DNA of 64,000 nt from Atrichornis clamosus. Lineage: Eukaryota > Chordata > Aves > Passeriformes > Menuridae. Shown here in pieces: positions 39,301-52,400 of this stretch. The first letter of the stretch is position 1, and the number at the start of each line of letters is the position of its first letter. Made by a program: the position numbers and the translations under genes. The notes under the pieces are model-generated. The model did no database searches and was not told the origin of the DNA. It worked only from the letters and a program-made list of their open reading frames with translations. Location of the stretch: NCBI GenBank assembly GCA_013400975.1, contig WBMZ01010877.1, forward strand, positions 86,110-150,109, written 5' to 3'.

Positions 39301-42300
39301 CAGTGGGGCAGAGTTTTGACAACAGCATGAATTTTTCATATCTTGTTCTAAGGCAAAGAGAAAAAGATCCCAAACTTCTACATCTTTCAGGTTTGTTATT
39401 AACTGTACCTGCAGTTGTACCAACATATGCAAAAATAGATACAGGTAGAAATATGAACTGACACTTCTAAGCAATTATGCTTCTACTTCACATATGAAAA
39501 TTCATTACCCTAACATTTCTGTCATCTCCAAGATACAACTCATGTTGAAGTTTACTAAAAATGGCTCAGTTCTGTGTTTCTCAGGTCATAACTATTCATT
39601 CCACTTAAGTATTTATCTTTTTTCAATGTACTTTACATAGCATCTTGTTTCATTTCGTATACTAAAGACTGTCAACTGCTAAGAAAATCTTAGAAACTTC
39701 CCAGGAAAAATAAAATAATCCTGTGTACAAGCAAGCTCACATAAAATGGTGCTGGGTTTATTTGCTGGCCTATTTAATCTAATTTAATAAAAACTCAGAG
39801 GGGATTTTTATTCATGCAGATGAGAGAAGTTTTTTTTACACTTAAGCTCTGGACACATGAGAATTTTTTGAAAATTCAGCACTCTAGTCTTGTAGCCTCT
39901 GTAACCACTGGTGATATGCATTTTGGCTATTGGAATGTCTTACTGTCTTTTTAGTCATGATTTGATCTAGTGAACTGGTCATAATTCATTCTCAACACTG
40001 TAGTAAAAGGGTAGAGAACAGAAGCTTAGTCAGCTTAGACTTAATGTTCTGTCACACAAAGGCTCTCATATTAACAAACTGTTCTTATATTTATGAAGGT
40101 GTCACTTAACAACATGAGTTTTCTAACTCATATCAAAACTTTGAAATTATACAGGTGGATTGCACAGCTTTACTCTCTCGAGGATTGGGCAAGGTGAAGA
40201 AAGCTGAATAAGTCTTGTGTCTAATATTCCTGGGAGTTTTTCTTTCTGGAAACTCTACTTTTAGCATTTGTTTTAAAACCCAGCAACTGGAATATTTCAC
40301 CCTTTTTTGAGCCTTACTCTATCAACAGAAAAATTTTGGTAGAACTAGCTAAGTACAACATAGTGTCTTTATATACTACTTCAAATTTCAGCTGAGTTAC
40401 AGCAAGAAGCAACTTTCTATCAGAGTAAGCAAAGTTTGTCAATAAGACAGAAAACTGCTGTCACCAAAGGTCTGTTTAAGAAAAAAAAAAAAATGTAAAC
40501 TATAATTTAAAACTACCCTTTTATATCAGTTTCTTACAAGTACCTTAGCTAGCAGTTATAGCAAAGACTGTCTGCTGTTGTACTATTCAAAGATCACCTT
40601 TTCAGATGAGAAGCCTCCAGTCCCAAACTCACCTTTGCTAAAATAAATGTTTTGAAATTAAATAAGCAGACAAATGTTAATAATGTATTGGTATAAAGCA
40701 TCAAGGAAACTGACCTAAACTCCAAACTTAATTTCTATAAATGTTTAATCTGTTTCCTTGGGTTTAAAGAGCAGACAAGGTATAGTGGATATGCTTCATA
40801 TTTAAATTACAACTTGCAAAGGTGTTGTAAAATATTTGTGAACGTGGGTAGCCTATTGCATGTCTGTTCTGAAAATATCAGACATTAGGAGCTCTATGAT
40901 TGTAATAAGCACCTCTCAACTTATTCAAACCTGTAATTACCTATGATACTTAATGAGCATTTCTTAATGCCTCTGTCAAACCTTTATGAATTCTACATTA
41001 ATTCTTATATTGTCTCCAAAATATTAATAAATTTGTATCAGTTTAAATACAATTGTTTGCATATATGAATGAATACATTCTTCTTGACTTATAAAGCAGC
41101 CTGCTTAATAATATTTTGATCCTTAAAAAGTTATGTTAAAGAAATGGACTTTGTCTTAAACTAAAATCTTGATGGAGACTCTTCTTGCTTTTGGGAGTGG
41201 AATTTTTTGTTTTATTATTCCAGCATCTATAGCTGTCTCCTTCAGGCATGAATCTTCCTTTGTTTGCCACCTGTTTCATTTTTTCAGTGAAGTTAAACTC
41301 CTATTATTGTTCCAGAACAGGAAACATATGAGCTGAGCCTGATCAGAGACAGAAAATCAGGACAGCATCATGCAGCAGGTCAGAGACAGGCATCCTGGGG
41401 CAATGAACTCCTAATAACTGGTGGCAACAAGCAGATGATATGTACTTTGAATGTAAAGCTTTTGTCCAAGGGACTTGCCCATTTTTCCTTTCTATTCCTT
41501 TGATACCTTCCCTAGACTTTCAGGTCCCCAAAGGTTAACATAACAGGATTGGATGTATGAATTCTGAGCCACAGTGTAAGGCAGACTTCAGTATTTACTT
41601 TTGCTTCTTCGGACTATCAGCACGTACTGTGTGTTGCCTGTTACTATGTCAGTAGAAAGATAAAATAAAATTAGTATAGCTTCTGAAACTTGAGGGCTGA
41701 TGGCATGTTGCTATGCATGATGGTCATGGAGCATACTAAAAGAAAGGAATTTAATTACAAACCTTCAACATAAATCACCCTGAGCAATGATGTACAGATC
41801 ACCTTGTCAGATATGCTCCTGCGTGTGGTTGTTTGGCAAATTGGAGAATTTATGAAGCATTAAACTATGTCACTCTTAGCTGGATTTAACATACAGTAAT
41901 GTTATGATCACAAAAACCTCTTCATGAATGAGATTTGAAAAATGTTAACTGCACCAATCTCAGAGGATCAGTGCAAGGAATATGATACTGTGTCTGTGCT
42001 GACTACTTCTATTTAGCTATCTAAACTTATTAGAGTAACTAAAAGGCTAAATTCAAATGAAGAAAAGGAGCTTGAGGTACTATTAGAGCATAAAACTCCC
42101 TGGACAAATTCAGTGCTTTTTAATGATACATATCATAAAGAGAATTTGTTTAATCCATAGGTAGTGCTCTGGTATAGGAAGTATGCATTTTTGAATTCTA
42201 GTCTTTTGGTCTTTCTTTAAACAGGTAAAACTTTAATTTTTAATGCAACCTTTTGTTTAAACAAGATGCGTTATCTCATAATATCAAATTTGTGTGGGTG

Positions 42301-44189
42301 AGCATCAGCATGCATGTAGCCTATTTGTCAGGGAAGAGCCCATGGTCTCTCCAGCCACTGTAAGCTCCCTTTTAGTTCAGAACAACAACTGAGCACCTTG
42401 ATATTAAAAAGAGAAAACCAGTTAAGAAGAAGAATAGGAACTCACTGTAGATCTAAACAGATAGGTTAACCTTCACAATTTAGCTCACAATTTTGGCCCA
42501 ATTAACTTAATCTTGATTCATGTACGTCTTACCCAAATACAATGATGAACATTAATTAGACTTTTAACATACTTCTGTACCTGTGCAAGCTTTTTCCCTA
42601 TATAATATTGCCTACATATAGTCTTCTACCTATTCTGCTGAGCACTTTAATACTTCCTTTAGTCAAGATGGATCTCCTGCCACTTGATTTTCGTTTGTTA
42701 TATATCATCCCTTATCAGTCCTATGGAGGAATGTGGTCTCTCTGAAGTAAGACCTCATGAAATATGAGGACTCAGAACTTGCTTAGGCACCTCTGGGAGC
42801 TGATTGAGAGCCCATCACAGTTCCAGACTCTGCAGTTTTAAACTTAGGGTGGTAGCAAAAACTTCAAAAGCTAAGGTTGCAGTGAAGTAATTCAAGAAAC
42901 CATAAGGCTAGTAAGATCTGTAGAGCAAGAAATTTGGTATGTTGGTAAAGTATTCCCCTTCATTCATTCCTCTAGTATTTTCTCAGGTCGCATTGGCAAT
43001 TTGATCATATATTCATAAAAATCCTTGTGAATTATTGCCACATTGGGCTTTTTTTCACTGGCTTTTGGTTTTGTTTCTTCAGAATTAGCCCAATCAAAAA
43101 AAAAATTATTACTCTTTTTGCAGCTGCCTACCTATGTTTAAAAATGTTGTGTCTGGCCTCTTTAGGTGGTTTGATCTCCATTATCACCTGGTGTACTTGC
43201 AGAGCCTATCTACAACCTATGGATTTTTTTCTGAATCACAGCAAAGCCCAAGTTGCTTAAGGGAGAAACAGATATCACCTGCCGATAACCAAAGCCTTAG
43301 TGTTCAATACTGAAGCAAGCAGTGTGCTCTCAGCTGTATTAAACCTGTACCCTGGTGTACTAGATTAAAAGAAAATAATCATAAATAAGTAAATACACCT
43401 TTAGTTCAAAAGATTCAGTTTGAGCCTTCCTGTGTCTCCATGTCAGTAGTGGAAGACAGAATAGTTCCTGCACAATGTATTAAAATGCCAGCTTTAATGG
43501 AGACTAATAGTGAATTATCAAGAACAGGTCCTAAACTGGAAATGTTTATGAAGTTACGTGCCCAGTGTCTTAAAACACACTTCACTGGCTACTTCATTTG
43601 AAGTAAATATGTTACTTTGCCTCTGGTTAATGCATGTCTTAGTCTGGGACACAGACACTAAACTCAGTGAAGCCAACTTATAGATGATAATATCTTATCT
43701 TTCAGTGCAATTACCTTTTAAAATGAAGAGAACCTTTCACTGAAAGGATAAACCATAGCAGGGCTTTAAAGTCTTGAAAGATGATGTACATGGACAGGTC
43801 ATTGACTAAGGGTAATTTTAGACTGAGATTAAGTTATCCCTTAGTTTTTGTAATAAATCCAAACTAAGGTTATAGCGTCCTTTAGAAACAGTACCTTAAT
43901 TAGAGGTTATCCTTCAAGGCACACACGATGTCTTATCAGTGCTTCTTTTATATTAAAGGTAATTTTGATAGCAGCTTAGTGCTCTGAGCAAGCTGTCTAT
44001 TTGATAATCAGCATCCATTTTCCGGTCTTCCTGTTCTTACTTTGAAGATGTTCCTCCTTTTCAATTGATAATTATATTTCTAAATTGAGGATTATGCAAT
44101 TAAAAGAAAATCAGTGTTAATTTCAAAGGCAGTATATTGAAATTGAATTGTTTTCCTATGTGAGGTGACTCTTCTTATGAGAGGTGGTT
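36346..44189 (+). other. CNTNAP2: Intron, 7.8 kb without a recognised element
   Basis: AT-rich sequence with no exon, RNA gene or mobile element that I can support. Short T and A runs are scattered through it, for example near 37370 and an A run near 40480. Open frames are all under 90 codons and resemble no protein family known to me. Confidence 0.65.
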
Positions 44190-44741
44190 CTCCCCTTGTG
44201 AGTCTCCACCTGGAATCCTGTGTCCTGCTCTGGGGCCCCTAGCGTAAGAAATACATTAACCTATTAGAGCGGGTCCAGAGATCCACAAAGTTGATCAGAG
44301 GTTTGGAGTACCCCTACTGTGAAGACAGGCTGAGAGAGATGGGGCTGTACAGCCTGAAGAGGAGAAGGCTCCAGGCAGACCTCGTTGTGGCCTTCCAGTA
44401 TCCAAAGGGGACCTGCAAGCAAACTGGAGAAGGACTTTTTACAAGGGCACATTGTAATAGGACAAGGGGGATGGCCTTAAACTGAAGGAAGTTAGATTTA
44501 GTTTAGATATTAGGAATAAATTATTCACAATAAGGGTAATAAGACACTGGAACAGGTTGCCCAGAGAGGTTGTGGATTCTCCATCTCTGGAAGTGTTCAG
44601 GGTCAGGCTGGATGGACTAACGTGGTCTAGTGAAAGGTACCCCTGCCCTGCCCCTGTCCTGCTGTCCCTCTCCCAGCAGGGGAGGTGGAACTAGATTATC
44701 TTTAAGATCCCTTCCAACCCAAACCATTCTATGATTCTATG
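44190..44741 (+). mobile_element. CR1 LINE, 5'-truncated with intact 3' end
   Basis: This copy keeps more of ORF2 than the one at 23.6 kb. It begins in the segment equivalent to LEYCVQLWGP and runs through LLERVQR, the RGLE region, the FTRA region, [10 protein letters not shown] and SLEVF to a tail with CCCTTCCAACCCAAACC. It ends in two copies of the terminal repeat, ATTCTATGATTCTATG. Such an end is typical of CR1, which integrates with 5' truncation and little or no target duplication. Frameshifts and a stop make it inactive. The 5' boundary is approximate to within about 20 bp. An LTR insertion follows 33 bp downstream. Confidence 0.95.
44291..44485 (+). pseudogene. Frameshifted CR1 ORF2 C-terminal remnant
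   Basis: An open stretch of 64 codons reading through CR1 hallmarks (IRGLEYPYCEDRLREMGLYS, then [12 protein letters not shown]) before it stops. The family sequence continues in another frame downstream (segments like [11 protein letters not shown] and [18 protein letters not shown], about 44480-44600), so one base appears to have been lost in the G run near 44466. It carries no catalytic motif. A relic, not a gene. Confidence 0.85.
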
Positions 44742-44769
44742 TAACTTGTGCTGTTTGATAGCCTAAAGT

Positions 44770-44774
44770 ATATG
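44770..44774 (+). repeat. Target-site duplication, left copy (ATATG)
   Basis: ATATG directly before the LTR. It is repeated exactly at 45355-45359 directly after the LTR. Five base pairs is the size usual for ERVL-type (class III) integration in birds. Confidence 0.85.
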
Positions 44775-45354
44775 TGTGTTGTGGTTTCAGCTAGGATAGA
44801 GATAATTTCTTCTCAGTAGTTATTACAGTGCTGTGTTTTGGGTTTGGAATGAGAGTGGTGTTGATAACACACTGATGTTTTGGCTCTAAGTCATGTTTAT
44901 TCTGAGTTAAGGGCTTTTTTTCCTTTGTCTCATGCTCTGACAGTGAGGAGGTGAGCAAAAGAAACTGGGAGGGAGCATAGCTGGGACAGGTGACTGAACT
45001 GTCCAAAGGGATATTCCACACCATAGACATCATGCCCAGTATATGAACTGGGGGGAGTTACCTGGTGGGAAAGCCAATCTGGGTTCGGGAAGGGGGTTTT
45101 GGCATTGGTCAACAGGAGGTGAGCAATTGCATTGTGCATCACTTGTTTGTTTCCTTTTTATTACCATTATTATTATTTACAATTATTATTATTATATTTT
45201 ACTTTATTTTAAATTGTTAAATTGTTCTTATTTCAACATACAAGTTTCACTTTGATTCTCCTCCCCATTCCACTGGGGTAGGGAGGGAAGAGAGGGGTGG
45301 GTTGAGCAAGCAGCTGCATGATGCTTAATTTCCATCTGGGCTTAAACCACAACA
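44775..45354 (+). mobile_element. Solo LTR of an avian endogenous retrovirus, ERVL-like, plus strand
   Basis: 580 bp bounded by TG...CA, with near-terminal inverted ends TGTTGTGGTTT and AAACCACAACA and flanked by the 5-bp duplication ATATG. Orientation comes from the order of LTR landmarks: a TATA-like CAGTATATGAA at 45037-45047, then an ATT-rich segment (about 45163-45200) and a conserved tail with GATTCTCCTCCCCATTCC. No internal retroviral sequence or second LTR adjoins it, so the provirus has been reduced by recombination between its LTRs. It resembles the LTR at 55.0 kb in blocks such as GGGATATTCCACACCATAGA. It shares the sense of the host gene, so its promoter and polyadenylation signals could in principle act on the transcript. 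Family assignment (a Tgu-type ERVL LTR) is from memory and not exact. Confidence 0.92.
45037..45047 (+). promoter_or_regulatory. TATA-like element of the solo LTR
   Basis: CAGTATATGAA lies about 265 bp into the LTR, in the block shared with the second LTR (CAGCATATAAA there). In this family the position fits the U3/R boundary. The ATATGA core is weaker than ATATAA, so promoter activity is uncertain. Confidence 0.55.
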
Positions 45355-45359
45355 ATATG
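45355..45359 (+). repeat. Target-site duplication, right copy (ATATG)
   Basis: Exact partner of the ATATG at 44770-44774. It confirms the LTR boundaries. Confidence 0.85.
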
Positions 45360-48279
45360 GTAGAGATCTTAAAACTTATGTGCTATTTCACTATTAAAGT
45401 TTTATTTTGATTATTTTATGAGGTCAGAAATCCTTTCGTCTTTACTATTAATTCAGCCTTGAAGGTTTTTTTTCTTCCCCTAAACCTTTCTTTCTCTCCA
45501 CGTCCCCACTGCAGAGATGTATTGTCATTATTTTAATCCATTGTACAATTCAATCTTTACTGACAACTCAGAATTAATCTTCTTATTGGCTGCTTGTCAA
45601 CATTATAAAATAATTTTAGAGCTGTCTGTTTTCCTTCACTGATGTTTTCTATTAAGAATTAGGAAGATCTTATCTTTGTATTGCAAAGAGAAATTGTCTT
45701 CAGCTTTGAACAAATCTCTGTGGTTACCCAACTCCATCCTTTACTCTTCAGGTCTAATAGTAATCATTGTAGGTGGTTTCTGGTCCTTCCTCAAGCATTT
45801 TTTTATTTTACTAATAAAGCTAATATATATATTTCCATTAAACTAAGGCCATGAACATATGTTAGTGTAGTAGTATTATCTAACAATGAGGATGATTTGG
45901 GCTATCCTTGCTAACTTTTCCTGAAGCAGACTGGATTCAGTTCTAATATGGTTCAGAAATCTATTTATTTTCATTTGTTTCAAATTCCTTTCCTTTAGCC
46001 TTTTTACAGTGAATACCTTCATTTTCACACCTTGCTTCTTGTACAGACATTCTATCTCTTCTAAAACTTACTCATTTTGTTGAAGAAACACTTTTATCCC
46101 CCTGAATTAGCATGATTTAACTGTAAAGTTGAAAGCACACATTGTTTCTAAATTCATAATGAAGTTGTTACTCCTTTTTTGAAATTCTTTATTTGTCTGA
46201 GAAGATTTAAATCCCTTTTGTCCATCCTTACATAGGACAGTGATAAAAAGCATGCCTAAGTCTTTTTTATTCCCATTAATAGGAGTCTGGCCTACACCAC
46301 CACCATCTGTGTCTAACCAAAAAGTAGAAAAATGTTGTTAATTAAATTTACCTAGACAAAGATGGTATCTTTGTATTGTTGAATCATGGGCAGTAATGTA
46401 CTACACATAAACGTCTACTTCTACTGGATACACAATTAGCAATAATAAGTGTGATGTTTACATGGGATAATATTTCTCAGGTCTAAACACATTTTTCTTT
46501 ACCAGTTTCATATGTGTTGCATGTGTCTAGCAAGGTGGAGTAGCTACCTCAAGAGTTTGACTAAATTATTGATAAGTTGGTGTCATCATGCAAATGAAGA
46601 CTAATATGTAAAGAAATAGCTAGTGATGTTTGTGGATGGTAAAATGTGTGTTTAATGAATGATCCCCAAGGAAATGAAAATTTAAGTCCTAATGATACTT
46701 ATAACTGCTGGAAATTTTCAGTGAGCAAAGAAGCTGCCCACACTGAATGAAACCTGTGCAATTGCTTGGTCTAAGGTCTGTCATAAATACCAAAATACAT
46801 ATTCCTAGCCCATGTGTATGTGTGTCTGTGCACACTAAAAAAACACAGGACTTGCCCATCAGGGCTAGTAGGGGACTCTGAAATGTGTGCCAGTTACTCA
46901 GCAGTGACTTCTTTGCTTAGTGCCTTGGTGTCACAGAGCTTGGGAAACCTGGATTTAAATGGGAACACTTTTCCTTACCTCAAGGTTAATGATTGAGATT
47001 TTAAAAAATACAATCTCTGCACTCTTTTCATAGATCTATAGTCCCTAACAAGCCCATATCAATACATAAGCTGATCTGCAGGTGTACCATCTAGCTGCAT
47101 TTGAAAACGGGTTTTGAAAAAGTGATTAAGATAAATGCTGTTAAAGATAAAAGGTAGATTCATGCACATTCTAATATTTGACTCAAGGTTGGATTTTTTT
47201 TAAACTTGTTTCATCTTGTAGTTCAAAAACATTTTTCTGAATACTAAACATAATTTTTGCACAAATGATCAAGGCAATCCATAACTCTCTCTTTTACAAC
47301 ATATTTGCAAAGCTTTCATGTTTATGCATGATTCCTGTAAAGGGGTTTAAACAGGAGGAGAAAGGAATTTTCAAACATTGGTGAGCTTCAGATAAATTTT
47401 TTCATTGATTTACTTGTTAATGTAGCAAATGATTAAAATGGCCTTTGAACAATGTTGGTATTTATCTCTCTGTATATAATTTAATAGATAAATGTAGTCA
47501 ACATCAGCAAGAATATGGTATCTTTCATAAACTCTTTTGTAGATATCTATTATTCAAGGGGACAATTCTGCATTTATTGATGATATTAAATGGTATTTTT
47601 ATTTATTTTCAAGATTTCAGGTAATGTTTTGAAAAGAAATTCACTTACAGTACTATGGAGTAAACAGCAGTTAAGAAATAGAAAGGAATTGTAGAAACAA
47701 TATCAAACCTATATTTACTGTTCAATTATTTAATGGCATGCTTAATTTAAAAAAAAAATAGGTCTTTTTTTTTTATAATGGGTATGAACTCTTCCTCTTA
47801 TCTTTAATATGTTAGGTGGCTAATTGCAGCTACTGCAAAATCTATTATTTATATAATTGTTCCGATGATACAAAAATACTTGCAAATATTCCTGTAGCTT
47901 GAGAACTCACACTTCATCTGGTCTACCAGCAAACTAGAAATTCTTGGTAAACACAGAGAATCCAGAAACACTGCTTAGTCAATATATCTTTTGGAAAAAC
48001 AGGACATGACTGGGAAAATTTGACATACCTCTGTGTAGTCATCTGCAGTCTGCCTGTGAGGTCAGCATATACAAATATTGCTGCATTGGGATAGAAAGCA
48101 TGTTGGAAAATCAGTCTCTCTTCTTCTCTTTAGTAATTCTAAATATGCCCTCCTGCTTTCATAACTGGATTTATAGTGCTCAGCTATAACATAAAGAAAT
48201 AAGTTATTTCTAGGATGATAATTACTTAAATCATATTAAACCTCATGGGTGAGGTGATGCACTATTTTAGTTTCAAGAG
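45360..48279 (+). other. CNTNAP2: Intron, 2.9 kb without a recognised element
   Basis: AT-rich sequence between the solo LTR and a reverse-strand CR1. It contains short A and T runs (for example about 47750-47775). No exon, element or coding-like frame was seen. Confidence 0.65.
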
Positions 48280-49455
48280 ACGCTAACAAAGAACTCTGAC
48301 CCCACCACTTCCCTGGGCAGCCCTTTTCAGTGGTTGACAACCCCTTCAGTCAAAAAATTGTTCCTGATATCCAATCTGAACCACCCCTGGCACAGCTTGA
48401 AGCCATTTCCTCTCATCCTGCCACTAGCTGTCTGAGAGGAGATCAACACCCACCTTGCCACCACCTCATTTCCAGGAGTGATAAGGTCCCCCCAAGCCAC
48501 ATTTTCTTCAGGCTAAACAACCCCAGCTCCATGAACTGCTGGGGAGGGATATGACTTCCTCCCTAGACCCCTCCTCACCTCCTTTGCCCTTCTCTGGAGT
48601 CATTCCAGCACCTCAATGTCTTTCTTGAAGTGAGGGGCCCAAAATTGAACTCAGGACTTGAGATGCAGCCTAGCCAGTGCTGAGTACAAGGGGATAATCA
48701 CTGCCCTAGTCCAGCCACTCTTCCCCCAGCCTGCAGTGCTGCCTGTGGTTGTTGTGACCCAAGTTCAGGACCTGTCACTTCACCTTGTTGAACTTAGCGC
48801 AATTGGCCTCATCTCATTGATCCAGTCTGTCCAGATCCTTCTGCAGAGCCTTCCTACCAGCAGATCAATGTTCCTGCCCACCTTAGTGTCACCTGCAAAT
48901 TTACTGCGGGTACCCTTGATCCAGATTATCGATAAAGATATTAAACAGAACTTCAGCCTTTTCCTCACCCTTGTTGACAACGTTCCCCTCTTCATCCAGT
49001 AAAGATGGAGATTTTTCTTGGCCCTCATTTTGTTGTTAATGTATTTATAAAAATACTTTTTGTTATCTTTCACGGCACTGGCCAGATTGAGTTACAGCTG
49101 AGCTTTTGCCTTTTTAATTTTCTCTCTACATGACATAACGACATCCTTGTACTCTTCCATAGTTGCCTGCCCCTTGTTCCAAAGGTCATAAACTCTTTTT
49201 TCCCTGAATTCTGGCCAAAGCTCCCTGTTGAGACAGGCTGGTTTTTGTCCCTGCCAGCTTGTATTTCAGGACATAGGGACAGCCTCTTCCTCCACCTTTA
49301 AGATGTCCTTCTTAAATTATATTCAGCCATCCTGGTTCCTTTTGTTATTAAGGACTGTTTCACACTCCAGGACTGCCTCCTCTCCATTGTTTTGAGTTTC
49401 CAGTAGACATGTAGCAGGTCAAAGTCTCCTACAAGAACAAGGGCTAGGTAAAAGG
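48280..49455 (-). mobile_element. CR1 LINE, reverse orientation, internally deleted and lacking its 3' tail
   Basis: Read on the minus strand from about 49455 down, it carries in order: the end of the ORF2 endonuclease (LVGDFDLLHVYWK), the linker region (segments like LNRELWPEF, VYDLWNKGQAT, AVKDNKKYFYKYINNKMRAK, then the equivalent of EEKAEV), a jump to the late reverse-transcriptase segment around LFNIFIDNLD and KFAGDTKVG, and the C-terminal part (VQFWAPHFKKDIEVLE, FRLDIRNNF, LPREVVGS). The central reverse-transcriptase domain with its FADD-like core is largely missing, a further gap follows EEWL near 48709, and another lies in the EN-linker part near 49380. The usual 3' untranslated tail and terminal ATTCTATG repeats were not found at its left end. 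Heavily decayed and inactive. Boundaries are approximate. Confidence 0.9.
48780..49073 (-). pseudogene. CR1 ORF2 linker remnant spanning a deletion junction
   Basis: A 97-codon open stretch inside the reverse-strand CR1. It begins with KDNKKYFYKYINNKMRAKKN, which matches the CR1 linker between endonuclease and reverse transcriptase. It then drifts out of the family frame and crosses the deletion near 48944-48952. It encodes no complete domain; it is listed because it could be mistaken for a gene. Confidence 0.8.
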
Positions 49456-52400
49456 AATAGGCACTATGATTGTAGAAGTCAAGAAGCAATACAGTATTTG
49501 AGAATAATTGAGTTATGTGTTGATAAAATAATTCTTGCATGATGAATAGAGAGACAGAAGGTACTCTGCATTATTAATTCATGTCTGTTGTTTCATAATA
49601 TTGAACTAATTGGATTTACTCTTAAGAGATCAGTGACATGTACAGATATTGTTCCATTTGTAGGTCATTGCGCACAGGACAAGTCTTGAATACTTTTTAC
49701 TACTGGAATAAATCCAAAATGCAATTCTGATATCCTTTTAAAATATTGAAAATGCCAAAATTTTGAAGGGCCATTGCATACTTACAAAATCTGGGAAAAC
49801 AAAATAACTGTCATCTCTCTTATTGCAGTGCTAGGTGACTTGCACTTGAGGATCCTTCTGATTTATATCTTATTTGTAGTATCCTCAGTGAAAGGGGAAT
49901 ACATATATGAAATTCATCCTCAAGTAGAGTAGGATATCTGGGTACTTTCCAGAAAATCCCATGACAATATGAAATTCAGTCTTGCAAATTAGGATTCCAT
50001 TATATAACCTAACACCTAAGGCACCTAAATGAAATTAAGAAACTTAAAAAAAACTATTAAAATTGTAAAAAATAGAATAGAATATGAAGAGGAATCATTA
50101 GGGATCTAATTTGTCGTCCCAGGATATGCGTCTGTATGGAAATATAGCCTGTCTGTAATCAGTGATGCAACTGCTAGCAAGTAGATGCCTGACACAAAAT
50201 TGTTAAGCCACAGTGGCTCTATTAAGATGCTGATAGCCTATAAACGGGTGCAGAAAAGCTGTTATGACACGACAGCAGAACAGATCCTCTTTCTGAATTC
50301 TTGTGACATGAAACAAATGCTGACATTTTCAAGTGTTACTCACAAAAAAGCAATCTGTTCCTGATTTTCTTAGCTTTGTTGGATAGTTTTGGAAGGTTGA
50401 TCACTCAGAAGACCAGAGTATTGCCTATTTTCTGGCTACTGTAATGTTAAAACATGTTAACAGCTTCTATGATTACTTCTTATTGCAAAATTATTTTACT
50501 TTTTAACTTATTTTGTATTGTTGTGAAATACTGATTTAAAGGGTTTTTTTCAGAACAAAAGTTTATGGGTTTGGTTCTTTTGAAAGGCTGAGAATTGTAA
50601 TGACAAAGATACATTAATATACAGGATAGCAGATTTACAAAGATATTAAATGACATGTTTTCATAAACCCACACAATTTAGAGATATAAAAGGTCTATTA
50701 ATTTGCAGTTAACTGAATTCCCTATTTATGTCAGCACTGTTCCCTGTAGTGTATTTTTCTGAGCTTTGTTAGGCTCAATTTTAAATGACCCCTATAACTA
50801 GACTTTTACAGCTGCCTTGGGAGATTTCCAAGGTTGTGGGATGGGAAATTTCACATCACTGTGTTTATCTATAAGAATGCTAATAGAACTAATAATGTAT
50901 TCAGCACATTCTTTAAGGATAGTTACTTGATTGTTGACATACTCTTAAGAACTGAAGTAGGCAGTTATTCTGGATTCACCTGAGATTTCTTGAAGAGAAG
51001 GGCAAAAGTTCAGGAGATTCATGGAATCTTGCATTCTTTTTAATTTTTCATGATACCTTTTTTTTGGCTTATCTTTTAAAAAGTCTAGTCTTTGTAATAT
51101 ATCTACCATAGGCATAATTTTAATAAAATACTTTTTTTTTCCCCAGGAAAATGTATGATTCTGCCCAGTGAATACAGAAATAGAAATGGGCTGTGTCAAT
51201 AGTTACGGTAGTCCTCAGTAACTGAGGGCAATAGGTTTAAATCTGTCAGAAACCTGGTATTATTTTAGCAAACTACTTTTCTTCCCTACCTGTCACTTGC
51301 CCAGCTGTGTTCTAAACTGATGTAAAAGATAGAAGAATACCTTGCCTGGACAATTCATGTAAAGCTATTCATCTGACAGAGCTGGAGAAGCTAGAAGCTA
51401 TTCAGACAGAATGCCTGACATTCAACATCCTTATTCAGTATGTAGAAGCACTATATACCTGTTGTGGACAGGCTGGGCCTCAGTCTCAAAAGCACAGTAA
51501 AAGCCTGAAAATTGCTGAGTGTCTGAAATAGACCCTCGATTACTATTAGATCCCAACTAATAGTTTGTGGATGTTAAGGGCACAAGGTACAGTGTTAGGC
51601 TTGTGCTGTAGTATATTTCTGGGAGACTGGAAGACCAGGGTTTTGTTGTATCACTGGTATTACAAGAGAAACTTGAGTCAGTGCAAATGTGTCCTTAGTA
51701 CCTTTACTGGGTTTGAGGCTCTTTACTTTCTTTTTTTTTTTATTTTTTGGCCAATCACCTGGAGAAAGAACCTTCAACCCAGGTTATCAACAGGTGGTTC
51801 AGTCACCTAAATCATTATTTAAAAATTTGCATTACTATGAAATGTGAATCACTCTTGGACTGCTATACATGTATTTCATGATAATGGAACATGAGTTTCA
51901 TGATAAGTATGAGAAAAGACAGTCATATAAAGCTCTCCGCTTTCTTCTGCTTGCTGACAATCTTCATCCAATATATACTGAAAGTATTTATTTAATTGCA
52001 AAATGACAAAAGAATCCTTGAAGTTATTGTATGTTTTTTATCCTGGTTAAGAATGGTAGATCACAAGCTTAAAGTAATTTGCTATTAATAAATTTGGTTT
52101 GTTTTTAAAACAATTAATTTAAATAATCAGAAACCAGATTTTTTTCTATAAGGTTTTTGATTAGTAAGGAAGGAAAACGAAAATAATTAGGAAAGGAAAT
52201 AGTCCTGTAGAAAAGGTGTTATTTAGCTCTTGTTTTTGCTCCTACCCTTCAATGCAACCGAGAGCAAATTATTTAATCTTGTGCCACAGTGCTTCTTTGT
52301 GAGACAAAGATAATGTTTCATTCTTCTATTTTGCTTTTTTTTTTTAGTTCTTATACATTGGTATTACAAACTTCTTGAGACATCAGTTGTCATTTGTTAC

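Noticed and set aside
48658..49002. Plus-strand open frame of 114 codons
   Set aside because: It is the antisense of the CR1 ORF2 remnant.
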